A DNA stretch of 64,000 bases from JAVBNT01 sp031551355 (GCA_031551355.1 JAVBNT010000012.1:62001-126000), one strand, 5' to 3'; shown: positions 1 to 8,479, counted from the stretch's first letter. A program made the numbers and translations. The notes: a model not told the origin generated them from the sequence alone.

Positions 1-1
1 C

Positions 2-373
2 GGTACAGCGGCAATGTCGCTTTCTGATTTTCGCTTTGATGATGCCTATGCCAGGTATATACGGAATAATAAGTCGGTAAGGGAATTGTTTTCAATTGTT
101 AACGAATCGGGGCTTGACGATTATCTTGATGCTCATCACGGCAGTAGCGGTCACCGGGTCGGCGGTTATCCGTTTTTTACGCAGACAGACCCGCGGGAAC
201 AGGATACGTCTCTGAGAGAACATACGTTAATGCTGCTGCAAATAGACAGTGACGGCAGAGGTGAGGATGAAATCATCTGGGGTGACTGCGGCGTCGCTAA
301 TTTCTTTATCCGGCCGGAAGATTTTGCAAAATTGGATTTTTCAAATGTAATATACACCTGGGACTGTTGCTGA
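2..373 (+). CDS. DUF1963 (YwqG-like) protein, C-terminal part
   Basis: The reading frame is open from the window edge, so the true start lies outside and the methionine at 14 need not be the start. The visible 120 or so residues match the C-terminal half of the YwqG/DUF1963 family: a GGYPFF motif, then LLLQIDSD-like (LMLLQIDSDG), then WGDCGVANFFI and a final F..VIYTWDCC. Family members are soluble proteins of about 250-300 residues found in many bacteria; their biochemical role is not established. The gene ends before a 70-bp gap and converges on the TSCPD gene. The family call rests on recalled motifs and is fairly secure; function stays unknown. Confidence 0.7.
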   Translation, partial: GTAAMSLSDFRFDDAYARYIRNNKSVRELFSIVNESGLDDYLDAHHGSSGHRVGGYPFFTQTDPREQDTSLREHTLMLLQIDSDGRGEDEIIWGDCGVANFFIRPEDFAKLDFSNVIYTWDCC

Positions 374-447
374 TATTTGTCGTCATAAAGGGGGAAGGGG
401 CGCATTCTTTTCTTAACGGCTCCCTCTCTTTATCAATATTTTATTTT

Positions 448-756
448 TCAGGCTGATTCCAGCTCCTGACATGATGACGTAGGGAATGGGGGCGTGCTTA
501 GACCTGTTTTTTCCGACAAAGCTCCCTCTATCGCATATGACAACTGATCCGGACAGGATGTTCTTTTTGTTCCGCACCTTATACCCCTCAGTTTACTGAT
601 AACCTCCTGTGCCTTCTGACCCTTGCAAAGCTCGGCAATTGCCGCCAGATTTCCCGGGCAGCCGTCATATATCCTTACATCTTTAATACGGTTTTCGTTG
701 TCGATTGATATGTGTATTTCGCTGGAACAGACTCCTCGCGGTGTATAAGTAAACAT
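448..756 (-). CDS. TIGR03905-type TSCPD domain protein
   Basis: A 102-residue protein. The central segment has the hallmarks of the small TSCPD family: an N-terminal FTYTPRGVCSSEI, then GCPGNLAAIAELCKG in the middle and the name-giving RTSCPDQL at about residue 70. The same module occurs at the C-terminus of class II vitamin B12-dependent ribonucleotide reductases; free-standing copies are common in anaerobes and have no proven function. The three conserved cysteines (in VCSSE, GCPG, SCPD) suggest metal or redox chemistry, which is inference. The C-terminal 20 residues after the domain are unique. It reads toward the DUF1963 gene and has no obvious operon partner. Confidence 0.85.
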   Translation of the reverse strand: MFTYTPRGVCSSEIHISIDNENRIKDVRIYDGCPGNLAAIAELCKGQKAQEVISKLRGIRCGTKRTSCPDQLSYAIEGALSEKTGLSTPPFPTSSCQELESA

Positions 757-1225
757 ATTAGTAGAACCCCTTTTATAATTTTTATTCGGCAGTATAAATT
801 TTTACATCAGGATCTGCGATTGATATGTCAACTATAACAATTGGATGATGCCGTGTCAATGCAGATTGGAAATTTACGCATGATGCACTACTTTGCCTTT
901 TAATCGCCATTTTAGTAATGCTTTATAGTTCAACTCGTCCCTTCCGGCAAAGCAACAGAGTCTATTGAAAATACCAAATCGGATTATGAAAAAAATCTTA
1001 AAATGAGTGTATGCATTCTTGCTATGGATATACGGCAGAATGTATCGTAAAAGGGTGATCGAAGGAGCACAAGATTTTTCGTGTGTCTGTCCTGATTGTG
1101 ATTCCTTAGCAGAAAGCTTTTTGTGAAAATGACGGAAGTCAGTAGGATATTCTGCACAGCAGACAAAATTATCAATAAACCGCTTTCGGGTTGTAAAATT
1201 ATGATGCGTAACGGAGGGGAAAGAT
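757..1225. other. Intergenic region without a convincing gene
   Basis: 469 bases between the divergent TSCPD gene and the small gene at 1226. A leftward frame (874-1290) and a nested one overlap the rightward gene, lack a ribosome-binding site and look like chance. A short rightward frame near 1039-1125 encodes a cysteine-rich tail (CVCPDCDS) and then stops; it could be a gene remnant. I see no RNA gene or repeat. Confidence 0.4.
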
Positions 1226-1594
1226 TTGACTGATTCCAGCGGACACAAATCCAGAGAAATTGCATTGGAGATCTTTTTTTCATTGCTCAACTTCTTAAGT
1301 GTTTATGATATTTTTTCAAGGACAATAAAAGCCCCGTCTGCGGACGGATATATTGTTGTTGAGTTTTCATCGTATTTTAAGAGAGCAGCACTTGAGTATT
1401 TTGTCGGCATTCAGGCGAACGCTGCCGGTGGAACCAGCCTGGCCGTTTATATCTCGGATGCCGCCGCTGCGGATTCACAGCCGCATGTAGATACGGTATA
1501 TTTTTATGAGCCTGAAGAAGTCGATAATATAAACTGGCAAGAGTTTTTGAAGCTGGAACCGGAGGTTTGGGAAAATAAGGCGGTGGAAGAATGA
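1226..1594 (+). CDS. Small protein of unknown function, coupled to reductase gene
   Basis: 122 residues. I chose the TTG at 1226 because a GGAGGGG ribosome-binding site at 1213-1219 lies seven bases upstream. No signal peptide or membrane segment is visible. The chain is rich in aromatic and acidic residues, with a run of alanines in the middle (DAAAADS) and an acidic C-terminus. I do not recognise the family. Its stop overlaps the start of the NmrA-like gene by four bases (ATGA), so the two are almost certainly translated together and the protein may act with that reductase; this is inference from position only. Confidence 0.6.
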   Translation: MTDSSGHKSREIALEIFFSLLNFLSVYDIFSRTIKAPSADGYIVVEFSSYFKRAALEYFVGIQANAAGGTSLAVYISDAAAADSQPHVDTVYFYEPEEVDNINWQEFLKLEPEVWENKAVEE

Positions 1595-2448
1595 ATATAA
1601 TTTTAGGTGCGTCCGGACGTGTCGGTTCAAGTGTTGTTGACAGGCTGGTTGAATACGGACATCGTGTCAGAGCAGTTGTCCGTGATGAAAAGAAGTCGGT
1701 TTGCCTGCGGAATAAGGGTGTTGAAATAGCGGTAGCCGATTATTTTGACGCATCCGCTTTGTCGGACGCTTTTCGTGGAGGATGCAGTGTATTTTTGTTG
1801 ACGCCGGAAAATCCTCAAAGTAATGATTTAATAAAGGACACTGCCGTATTACTTGAAAATTACCGCCATGCGCTTATATCTTCAGGAGTAAAAACGGTTG
1901 TTGGCTTGTCTTCTTCCGGTGCCCGCCATCCCTCAGGTACCGGTAATCTGGAAGCTTCCTATATGCTTGAGCATGCATTTGAAGATATGGATTTGGAAAA
2001 AATATTTGTCCGCCCCGGCTATTATTACAGTAATTGGCTGGGATCTTTGGATGCGGTAAATAATGATGGGGTGCTGCCGACTTTTTTTCCGATCGGACAA
2101 AAAATTGCGATGATTGCGCCGGAGGATGTTGGTTTTTTTATTGCTGATATTATAGCCGGTAAAATAGCCCGCCGGCGTATTTTTGAAATTGCCGGTCCCG
2201 AATTTTACTCTCCCGCTGATATTGCCGCAATATTTGCCGATGTATTGGGTAAAAATGTAAATGTTTTTCAAATACAGCGCAGTGAATGGCAGCCAATGCT
2301 TGAACAAGCCGGTTTTTCTGTGTCTGCAGCGGTTTATATGGCATTGATGGCGGATGCCGTCATTTCCGGCAAAACGAATGCGGAATATGAAATATTATCT
2401 CAGCCGACCGGTTTTGCGGATTATCTTAAACGGATTTTATGTGGTTAG
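1591..2448 (+). CDS. NmrA-like NAD(P)-binding reductase (atypical SDR)
   Basis: 285 residues. The N-terminus has a Rossmann dinucleotide motif, GASGRVG at residues 6-12, after a first beta strand. It continues with RAVVRDEKK, typical of binding an NADP phosphate, and GVEIAVADYFD, as in NmrA/HSCARG and NAD(P)H:quinone-type atypical short-chain dehydrogenases. Later motifs (FVRPGYYYSNW, ISGKTNAEY) also fit this group. Such proteins either reduce small carbonyl or quinone substrates or act as redox sensors; the substrate cannot be told from sequence. The start overlaps the stop of the preceding small gene. A gap of about 300 bases follows. Confidence 0.8.
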   Translation: MNIILGASGRVGSSVVDRLVEYGHRVRAVVRDEKKSVCLRNKGVEIAVADYFDASALSDAFRGGCSVFLLTPENPQSNDLIKDTAVLLENYRHALISSGVKTVVGLSSSGARHPSGTGNLEASYMLEHAFEDMDLEKIFVRPGYYYSNWLGSLDAVNNDGVLPTFFPIGQKIAMIAPEDVGFFIADIIAGKIARRRIFEIAGPEFYSPADIAAIFADVLGKNVNVFQIQRSEWQPMLEQAGFSVSAAVYMALMADAVISGKTNAEYEILSQPTGFADYLKRILCG

Positions 2449-2753
2449 TTTTTGTAAATTATTTTGTAGCGTTTATATTGTTCGTTTGTCAATATTGAAC
2501 TTTTTCTCTTTACATGTTTGATATTATATTGTTATATTGTTTTTTTTGATAGTATTTTGATGAAAAAATTATTTGTCTTCAGGAAAAAATTCTTTTTCTG
2601 GAGGCATTTTATTAATAAAGTCCTGAAAACAAGGACTTTTCGTTTTGACTTCAAAGATAGCATGTATGTAATTGGTGCTCGTAATGTTTAAATGTGGAAA
2701 GAATTTGAGATCGTGCGGAAAGTTGAGTAAAATATACAAAAAGGAGCGGAGTT
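2449..2753. other. AT-rich intergenic region with a weak hairpin
   Basis: 305 bases, very T-rich. A hairpin at 2618-2640 (AAGTCC, loop, GGACTT followed by TTT) may end transcription from the reductase gene. A 43-codon frame at 2560-2691 begins MKKLFVF and is rich in lysine, arginine and phenylalanine, but it has no ribosome-binding site, so I do not call it a gene. Confidence 0.4.
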
Positions 2754-3203
2754 ATGACCAATATTTTAGAAGTTAGATTGCGTACTGTTAATGAAAAAGT
2801 AAAATTTTCTGCATCTGCACGCAAAAATGATGAAATTAAGATCGATCGTATGCCGCCTGTGGGTGATGGTTCCGCGCATACGCCACTGGAACTTTTTATG
2901 ACTTCACTGGCCTCTTCTATTGCTTCAACCGTTTTGACATTGCTGCGTGAGAAAATGAACCGCGGCGTTTATTCGCTGAAAACTGTTATTAAGGGTATTT
3001 TGCGGGGCACACACCCGGAGTCACTGTCGCATTTATCCCTTAAGCTTATGATTGCATCCCCTGATGTTTTGGCAGAGGACGTGGATAAAGCTCTTGCCCT
3101 TGCCAAATCAAAAATGTGTCCTATTTGGCCGATGATTAAGCCTGATATAAATATTGAGGTTAAATATGAAATAGAAAAACTGCAGGGAAGCGCCGTAATT
3201 TAG
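2754..3203 (+). CDS. OsmC/Ohr-family protein lacking one redox cysteine
   Basis: 149 residues with an AAGGAG site just before the ATG. The pattern TPLELFMTSLASS followed by a helix, and near the C-terminus ALALAKSKMCPIWPM then a strand ending VKYEIEK, matches the OsmC/Ohr fold. Typical members are homodimeric thiol peroxidases reducing organic hydroperoxides, using a peroxidatic cysteine in the first helix and a resolving cysteine in the CP motif. Here the CP cysteine (residue 122) is present, but the first-helix position reads SS (about residues 54-55), so ordinary peroxidase chemistry is doubtful. Some OsmC-like subfamilies vary here. The gene ends in a strong hairpin at 3219-3256. Confidence 0.75.
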   Translation: MTNILEVRLRTVNEKVKFSASARKNDEIKIDRMPPVGDGSAHTPLELFMTSLASSIASTVLTLLREKMNRGVYSLKTVIKGILRGTHPESLSHLSLKLMIASPDVLAEDVDKALALAKSKMCPIWPMIKPDINIEVKYEIEKLQGSAVI

Positions 3204-3218
3204 CGATCTGTGCAAGTT

Positions 3219-3256
3219 TGTGTAAGGGGCTGTCGTATACGGCGGCCCCTTACACA
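3219..3256 (+). terminator. 12-bp perfect hairpin downstream of the OsmC-like gene
   Basis: Arms 3219-3230 (TGTGTAAGGGGC) and 3245-3256 (GCCCCTTACACA) are perfectly complementary with a 14-base loop. It lies between the OsmC-like gene and the convergent repeat-protein gene and can serve both. There is no long T-run on the top strand. The loop and downstream sequence resemble the hairpin at 25787-25818. Confidence 0.6.
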
Positions 3257-3345
3257 TGGAATAAAAGATAACGGTCACCGGGCTTAGCCCGACAGCCTTT
3301 TTGTAATCACAATTTATATTCCTTATATAATTAATTTTTTCAATA

Positions 3346-5463
3346 TTAAGCAGCCGGCTGCATGGGGATATTTTCGGTAACCAGTTCACCGTCCCACCAA
3401 TGTCTTGTAATTTGCTGCATCTGGCCATTGGGATCATTGGCATTATATATCTGACATTCTTCAAAATTGGAAGCATTTACGGTTCTTCCGGTTTTGGGAT
3501 CATAGTCTTTGCCCTGATATATAATTTCCCCGGTTTTCTTATCTCTTACCAGAATGTTGTCGCCCTCGGAAATATTTATTCGCAAAATATCTCTGTCTTT
3601 AAATATCAGTCCGCTGCCGCCGCCGTCAACGTCGATGACTCCGCCGCCGTTTGCTGAAATTTCAGCAAAATCCGCACCGTCTCCGAGTTTTATGGTGCCT
3701 TCCGTTGTTCCTTTGCCGTCTACTATTACTTTATCGGAACCTTTGCCGGCGTCAATATCGACTCTTGCATAACCGCTGTTATTTTCCACTCTCTGAACGT
3801 CGTCTCCGGAAGATCCTTTCATAGTCAGGTCATTGGCAGAATTACCATTGATTGTAACTTCCTGCTTTGCATTTCCTCCGGCGGCGGCCATCTCGACGAC
3901 ATTGGGTTTTCTTCCCTGTGTGGTATCGTTATTAAGTTCTACCGTCTGATTGGCATTGACTGAACCTATACCGGTTGCATCAGCATTTTGGGTGATTGTT
4001 ACCGCTCCCTGACCTTCGGCACTGGCTTTTTGTTCTGTTGTTCCTCCGACTTTGAGGCCGGTGGCGGAAACGTCCTGTTTTATAACGGCATTGCCGCCGT
4101 TAAGCTCGGCTTCTGCCGTCTGGGATTTCGTATTGTTGCTGGCAACGGCAACCGTTTTAGCCGTTTGCTCAATAACGGCATCTTTATCACCTGCCTCAGC
4201 ATTGGCTCTGGCTCTTTGATTTTCTTCAGAACTTGAAAAATAACTGACTTTTGTTGTTTTTTGCTCAACCTGCGGCGCCTGCGCATTCATTGTCGTTTTG
4301 CTGCCGTCAACGCCTGAGACGCTTGTTTGGTTCTGCTCGGCTTTTTCTCCGGCCTCTGTGTTCATTTTCGTTTCACTTGTATTTGCCGTAGCTACTTTTA
4401 CTGATGAAGTCGTTGCATTGCCGTTGGAATACGCATTCAGCTCGCTGCTGCTGTTGTCTGCTGTATTGACTGAAACCTGCCGTACATTTGCTTCTTCTCC
4501 TGCAACCGCAGTGACGGTGGTCTGACTGTTGTTTACGAGTCCGACTGATGTTTGCTGTGCATTAGCCGTTTCACCGCCGATGGAAGTGATTGTGTTTTTA
4601 CTGTTATCTACAAGTGCTGATGAAGTTTGATTTGCATTTGCGTTTTTTGTTGCTTTGGCAAATACTCTGTTTGTGCTGAAATCAAGTGTAGTGGCATTCG
4701 ACTGGTTCGCGGTAGCATTGCGTCCGGCAGTTGCGCTGACGTTGTTGTCTGCTGTCGTTATCAGTGAGCTGTTTGCCTGAGTCGCTTTTGCGTCACGCCC
4801 GGCAGTAGAACTGGAGGTATTGCGTCCGTTATTGACTATACTGCTGTTCAGCTGAGTGGAAGAAGCGTTTTTGCGGGAATGGGAGTGTACATGGTTGTGA
4901 CCGGAGTCTACTATTTTTGGACGTACCTTAACCTTGTGATCATCGTGATAGTGGTGGTGGTGATGATTTACCGGCGGATGGTTTGCCGGAGGATTATATA
5001 CCGGTAACTGCGGAGTGCCGCTGTTGGAGTTCTTTATGGCATCATTAACACCTTGCCAGTAACCGTCCGAATAACCGTTGTTGTAATTATGAACCGGATT
5101 ATTACAGTAAGGAAAATTAGGTGCCTGATATGTATTGTTAAGTCCGGTGGTGTTGTTTTTTTGCGCCATTTGCATCATAAGTGCTAAAAGCATTAATTGC
5201 AGCATTTGAAGCTGTTGCTGCTGTTGCTGAAGCATTTGCATTATTTGCTGGAATCCCATATTTCCGCAGCATGGCGTCATTTGGTTGAATAAAGACGTTG
5301 GCGATATGCCGAATCCCTGATTGGAAGAGCCAAATAAGGGCTGTCCCATCAGCAGAGAGGCCCCAAAAAAATTACCCAGACCTTGTTGGCTTATGTTCAG
5401 GTTGATGGAAATAGAGAGGCCCTGTTGCATAAAAGGGGAACCTGTTATAAACCCGTTATTCAT
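3346..5463 (-). CDS. Large low-complexity protein with eight 25-residue repeats
   Basis: 705 residues. I start at the second ATG (5463): the GGAGGA site at 5471-5476 lies seven bases upstream, inside the longer frame. There is no signal peptide. Order of segments: a Gly/Phe/Gln-rich N-terminus with a QQQQQLQMLQLML stretch (residues 80-100); an Asn/Tyr-rich linker; a His-rich patch (HHHHHYHDDH, about 175); eight consecutive repeats of exactly 25 residues, roughly residues 205-405, with an A-x-A-x-Q-T-S core and V-D-N-S and A-G-E/R turns; a second, looser beta-rich region with Gly/Asp turns (GKGSDKVIVDGKG, LGDGADFAEI, about 560-620) like RTX or beta-helix proteins; and a Trp-containing C-terminus. 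The regular period suggests a beta-solenoid or curlin-like fibre, by inference. No family is recognised. The gene stands alone. Confidence 0.75.
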   Translation of the reverse strand: MNNGFITGSPFMQQGLSISINLNISQQGLGNFFGASLLMGQPLFGSSNQGFGISPTSLFNQMTPCCGNMGFQQIMQMLQQQQQQLQMLQLMLLALMMQMAQKNNTTGLNNTYQAPNFPYCNNPVHNYNNGYSDGYWQGVNDAIKNSNSGTPQLPVYNPPANHPPVNHHHHHYHDDHKVKVRPKIVDSGHNHVHSHSRKNASSTQLNSSIVNNGRNTSSSTAGRDAKATQANSSLITTADNNVSATAGRNATANQSNATTLDFSTNRVFAKATKNANANQTSSALVDNSKNTITSIGGETANAQQTSVGLVNNSQTTVTAVAGEEANVRQVSVNTADNSSSELNAYSNGNATTSSVKVATANTSETKMNTEAGEKAEQNQTSVSGVDGSKTTMNAQAPQVEQKTTKVSYFSSSEENQRARANAEAGDKDAVIEQTAKTVAVASNNTKSQTAEAELNGGNAVIKQDVSATGLKVGGTTEQKASAEGQGAVTITQNADATGIGSVNANQTVELNNDTTQGRKPNVVEMAAAGGNAKQEVTINGNSANDLTMKGSSGDDVQRVENNSGYARVDIDAGKGSDKVIVDGKGTTEGTIKLGDGADFAEISANGGGVIDVDGGGSGLIFKDRDILRINISEGDNILVRDKKTGEIIYQGKDYDPKTGRTVNASNFEECQIYNANDPNGQMQQITRHWWDGELVTENIPMQPAA

Positions 5464-5715
5464 GACAAAATCCTCCATTTTATATTTGTTATATTCTTTA
5501 TAATCAGCATATCAGGTGTTTTGTGATGATTCAAGGTTAAATTTTTTAATATTGTTAATAATTGAATAATATCTGTTAATTTTTGTTTACAAAAGGAGGA
5601 AAGACTAATTGTTTATAGGATAATTAAGTAGCAAGTATTTGAAAAATATTTTCTAAGAATATTTGAATAGTAATGAACCGGGGACTTGTCATTTAATAAA
5701 TTCCGGAGGATATTT

Positions 5716-7275
5716 ATGCTTGAAAACAGCTATGGGGATATTAAAATTCTCGCAACTTTCGCTCAGCTGCAAGACAATCCCGAAGACCGGGAATCTTTTC
5801 TTAAGAATATAGACGAAATAGAGCTCCATCTTACCAAAACACGCAGAGGGTTTAAAAGGAATCTTGATGGGAATCCGCAATGGGTTCAGGATAAATGTGC
5901 TGAAGAAACGGAAGCGGTTTATAACTATATTGATAAATACCATGAACTTTTGGCGGCAGCAAGGGATATTGCCGGTAATTTTGATGAGAACAGGGTTGGT
6001 GAGCTTAAGGCCGGATTTACGGAAGTTATAGATTCTTTAAACGGGGCTTTTATTGCTTTCAGGGAAGCCCTGCTGTCTTCCTGGGGACCTTTTGAACATG
6101 GCAATATAAATTTGCTGATAGCTATGGCCTATAAAGCTAAATCACTGGAAGAATCAATTGTAGAAGTCAGACAGGAGATTATGCCGCTTATTTTGCTCGA
6201 GGAAGGTATGATAGCTTCTTTACATGCTGCGGAAGAATCGGTATTGAAAAATGAGATGATAGGTTGGCAGAGCGATTTTTTGAATCTGCTTGAAAACAGC
6301 AGAAAAATTGCGTCTGATGAACTTGATGCTTTTATAGAAGAGCTTCATATCCTTGGCAACCGTAACTACGCTATGAATCTGGCAAAAATGGCAGAGTATT
6401 ATGTCGCTGAAAATACGGTATTGCCTGTATCTGATTTGGTTTTAGAGTGTTCAATGCTTTATGTCAAGGGATATCTTTCGCCGCTGATGTTTAGAGAAGT
6501 TTTACTGTTATTCGAGTCAATGATGGAACAGATAAAATCCCTGGTGCCGCTTAATATCGGTGAAGAAACTTATGATTCGGATGAGGCCTGTATCGAAAAT
6601 AAAGGGCTTGACACCTCGCAATTGATTGATTCGCTGACAAAGATAGAAACTGCTTTGTCAGCTTACTATGACGGTATAGATAATAGTGTAACGGAGCTGG
6701 ATGATGTGAATGAGCTTTTGCAACAGGGAATTGATTTGTTTGGCAAAGCGATGGAGTATCTGGAGCTTCTTTCCGAAAGGGAAGGTAAAACTCCCTGTAT
6801 ACGCTGCGGTGCGTATAGTCATAGCCATTTTAAATTTTGCGAAAAGTGCAATGCTCCGCTTAATCCGCTGATAATGGGGGGCAGATCAACTGTTGAAGTT
6901 ATGGACGACGATTCCGGTGAGTCAGTTATCGTGATGACGACAAATATAGAACGCATTTTTTCAGCTGCCGAGGGTTTTTTCAGTGGAGAAGTGACTTCGC
7001 AGCAGTTTTTATCTGAAGTTGATAAATTTGGTAAATTGCTGGCAAAAGCGAAACAGATGGCGCCTGGGACGGATAACGAAGATGAAATTCTTCGTCAGGC
7101 GGCTGAAAGTTATCTGCAGGGTTTAAATGAAATAAGCGAGGGACATTCCGTGTTTAAGCTATTGCTGTCAAACCCGTCGCAGCAAACTCTTGACCGGGCC
7201 AAAAGTCTTGTTTGGAGCGGAGCCGGTATTCTTCAGGAAATGCAAAAAACGCTTAATCCCTATATTGGCAACTGA
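5716..7275 (+). CDS. Helical protein with central zinc ribbon, function unknown
   Basis: 519 residues from the ATG at 5716, which has a GGAGG site (about 5705-5709); an upstream in-frame TTG is not needed. The first 360 residues are predicted mainly helical and acidic, with repeated Leu/Glu heptad-like stretches. At about residues 365-385 there is a four-cysteine zinc ribbon, CIRCG then ten residues then CEKCN. The C-terminal 130 residues are again helical and acidic. No signal peptide or membrane segment is visible. I know no named family with this order. The gene is followed closely by the thermonuclease gene, and its coding sequence is long enough and well enough initiated to be certain; its role is unknown. 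Confidence 0.75.
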   Translation: MLENSYGDIKILATFAQLQDNPEDRESFLKNIDEIELHLTKTRRGFKRNLDGNPQWVQDKCAEETEAVYNYIDKYHELLAAARDIAGNFDENRVGELKAGFTEVIDSLNGAFIAFREALLSSWGPFEHGNINLLIAMAYKAKSLEESIVEVRQEIMPLILLEEGMIASLHAAEESVLKNEMIGWQSDFLNLLENSRKIASDELDAFIEELHILGNRNYAMNLAKMAEYYVAENTVLPVSDLVLECSMLYVKGYLSPLMFREVLLLFESMMEQIKSLVPLNIGEETYDSDEACIENKGLDTSQLIDSLTKIETALSAYYDGIDNSVTELDDVNELLQQGIDLFGKAMEYLELLSEREGKTPCIRCGAYSHSHFKFCEKCNAPLNPLIMGGRSTVEVMDDDSGESVIVMTTNIERIFSAAEGFFSGEVTSQQFLSEVDKFGKLLAKAKQMAPGTDNEDEILRQAAESYLQGLNEISEGHSVFKLLLSNPSQQTLDRAKSLVWSGAGILQEMQKTLNPYIGN

Positions 7276-7327
7276 TGAAAAGTTTATATATTTATTTATG
7301 TTTTTTTTGAATAAAATCGGAGGAGCA

Positions 7328-7831
7328 GTGAAAAAGGCAATACTGTCGGTCTTTATTTTGATTATGATGTCCGGATATGCTCTGGCTTCGTCAATGCATG
7401 TGGTTACGGTTTCAAAACATATTGACGGAGATACCATACAGGTAAGGGACTCTCAAAACCGTTTTTTTAAAGTCAGGTTTATCGGGGTGGATACTCCTGA
7501 GACCAGGCATCCGAAAAAGGGAGTAGAGTATTATGGTAAGGAAGCAGCCGCTTTTACAAAAAAGCAGCTGCCTTTGGGAAAAAAGGTTTATCTTGAAAAA
7601 GATGTTTCTGAAACGGACAGATATGGACGGCTGCTGAGATACGTTTGGCTTGCCAAACCTTCCGACAGCGGCAGGGAGTCTGAAATAAGAGGCAAGATGC
7701 TGAATGCGGTTCTTCTTCTTGACGGTTACGCCAGAAATGCGACCTATCCTCCGGATGTCCGTCATTCGAAGCTGTTTGCCAAATATGCGCGTGAAGCCAG
7801 AGCTCATAGCAAGGGATTGTGGCGGAAATAA
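7328..7831 (+). CDS. Secreted thermonuclease-like (SNase) protein
   Basis: 167 residues. Start is the GTG at 7328 behind GGAGGAG (7319-7325), which exposes a signal peptide (KKAILSVFILIMMSGYALAS) that upstream starts would bury. The mature part is a staphylococcal-nuclease (TNase) OB-fold: HIDGDTIQVR, then VRFIGVDTPE, YYGKEA and DRYGRLLRYVW. The arginine, glutamate and arginine used for phosphodiester cleavage in Staphylococcus nuclease (R35, E43, R87) have counterparts in RFIG, PE and RYGR. The expected activity is calcium-dependent DNA/RNA cleavage outside the cytoplasm, for nutrient use or biofilm remodelling. The gene precedes the two tRNA-Asn genes, which are on the other strand. Confidence 0.9.
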   Translation: MKKAILSVFILIMMSGYALASSMHVVTVSKHIDGDTIQVRDSQNRFFKVRFIGVDTPETRHPKKGVEYYGKEAAAFTKKQLPLGKKVYLEKDVSETDRYGRLLRYVWLAKPSDSGRESEIRGKMLNAVLLLDGYARNATYPPDVRHSKLFAKYAREARAHSKGLWRK

Positions 7832-7833
7832 AA

Positions 7834-7908
7834 TGGCTCCAGCGATAGGATTCGAACCTATAACCGTCCGGTTAACAGCCGGATGCTCTACCATTGAGCT
7901 ACGCTGGA
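7834..7908 (-). tRNA. tRNA-Asn (GUU), copy 2 of a tandem pair
   Basis: 75 bases including an encoded CCA. The 7-bp acceptor stem (TCCAGCG with CGCTGGA), D-loop, anticodon loop CTGTTAA giving anticodon GUU, and the T-arm GGTTCGAATCC are all present. It is identical to the copy at 7947-8021, 38 bases upstream in the direction of transcription, and probably shares its promoter. Confidence 0.97.
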
Positions 7909-7946
7909 ACATCGTTGTTTTTTTGTTATTTAGTTTGCCGCGAGAC

Positions 7947-8021
7947 TGGCTCCAGCGATAGGATTCGAACCTATAACCGTCCGGTTAACAGCCGGATGCT
8001 CTACCATTGAGCTACGCTGGA
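7947..8021 (-). tRNA. tRNA-Asn (GUU), copy 1 of a tandem pair
   Basis: 75 bases with encoded CCA, complete cloverleaf and anticodon GUU in the loop CTGTTAA. It is the promoter-proximal copy of two identical genes and follows a consensus promoter at 8039-8067. Confidence 0.97.
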
Positions 8022-8038
8022 AATTCTTCGCGGTGCAA

Positions 8039-8067
8039 ATTATAACACAGATTTATATTTCTTGCAA
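8039..8067 (-). promoter_or_regulatory. Sigma70-type promoter for the tRNA-Asn pair
   Basis: On the bottom strand, -35 TTGCAA (8062-8067), a 17-base spacer and -10 TATAAT (8039-8044), starting transcription about ten bases before the first tRNA-Asn. The exact consensus -10 and ideal spacing make this a convincing site. Confidence 0.8.
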
Positions 8068-8080
8068 TACCTTTTCTTTG

Positions 8081-8431
8081 TTAAATTAACATTTCCTGCA
8101 GTTTTTGCAGTGCCAGCTTTATTTCTATGTTTATGATCCCTGTATTTGCATCTTTTTCCGCCAGAACCGCAAGGATGGTTTCTTCCGTTACTTCATAGAC
8201 AATGAAAATTAAATCCTGTGATTCCAGGGTAATATTTACCGGTTTTCCGGCTTCAAATCTTTCAAACGTCATTGTTTCGGCAGTTGCAAATAATTCACAA
8301 ATACTGGCGCCGATAAAATCCGTATCATGCTTAAATTCACCGGCCGATACGATTACAAGACCGTCTTTTCCAACGAGAAGAGTGCCTCTGACACTTCTTA
8401 CCTGTGTTAACTCTTCTACTATTTTTTCCAT
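8081..8431 (-). CDS. Roadblock/LC7 domain protein (MglB-like)
   Basis: 116 residues forming a single roadblock/LC7 domain: an N-terminal helix (EKIVEELTQVRSVRG), a strand pair TLLVGKDGLVIVSAG, a long helix with ASICELFATAETM, a strand set ITLESQDLIFIVYEV, and a final helix. In bacteria such proteins dimerise and regulate small Ras-like GTPases, the best known being MglB, the activator of MglA in cell polarity and motility. No GTPase is in the window. It is the last gene of a leftward unit with the 794-residue protein (48-base gap) and the giant TPR protein. The gene starts 12 bases after an AGGGAGGA-like site. Confidence 0.85.
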   Translation of the reverse strand: MEKIVEELTQVRSVRGTLLVGKDGLVIVSAGEFKHDTDFIGASICELFATAETMTFERFEAGKPVNITLESQDLIFIVYEVTEETILAVLAEKDANTGIINIEIKLALQKLQEMLI

Positions 8432-8479
8432 TTATGACATCCTCCCTGACTACTTTGCGGATCTGACTTTTTATTTGGA

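Noticed and set aside
874..1290. Leftward 138-codon frame, and a shorter nested frame
   Set aside because: No ribosome-binding site, overlaps the well-initiated gene at 1226 and has a composition unlike a protein; no family recognised.
5592..5623. Strong AAAGGAGG site followed by TTG and a five-codon frame
   Set aside because: Could be a tiny leader peptide before the zinc-ribbon gene, but five codons carry no testable signal and the site may be chance.
7412..7912. Leftward 166-codon frame across the thermonuclease gene and a tRNA
   Set aside because: It reads through the antisense of the thermonuclease gene and through a tRNA gene; a clear shadow.
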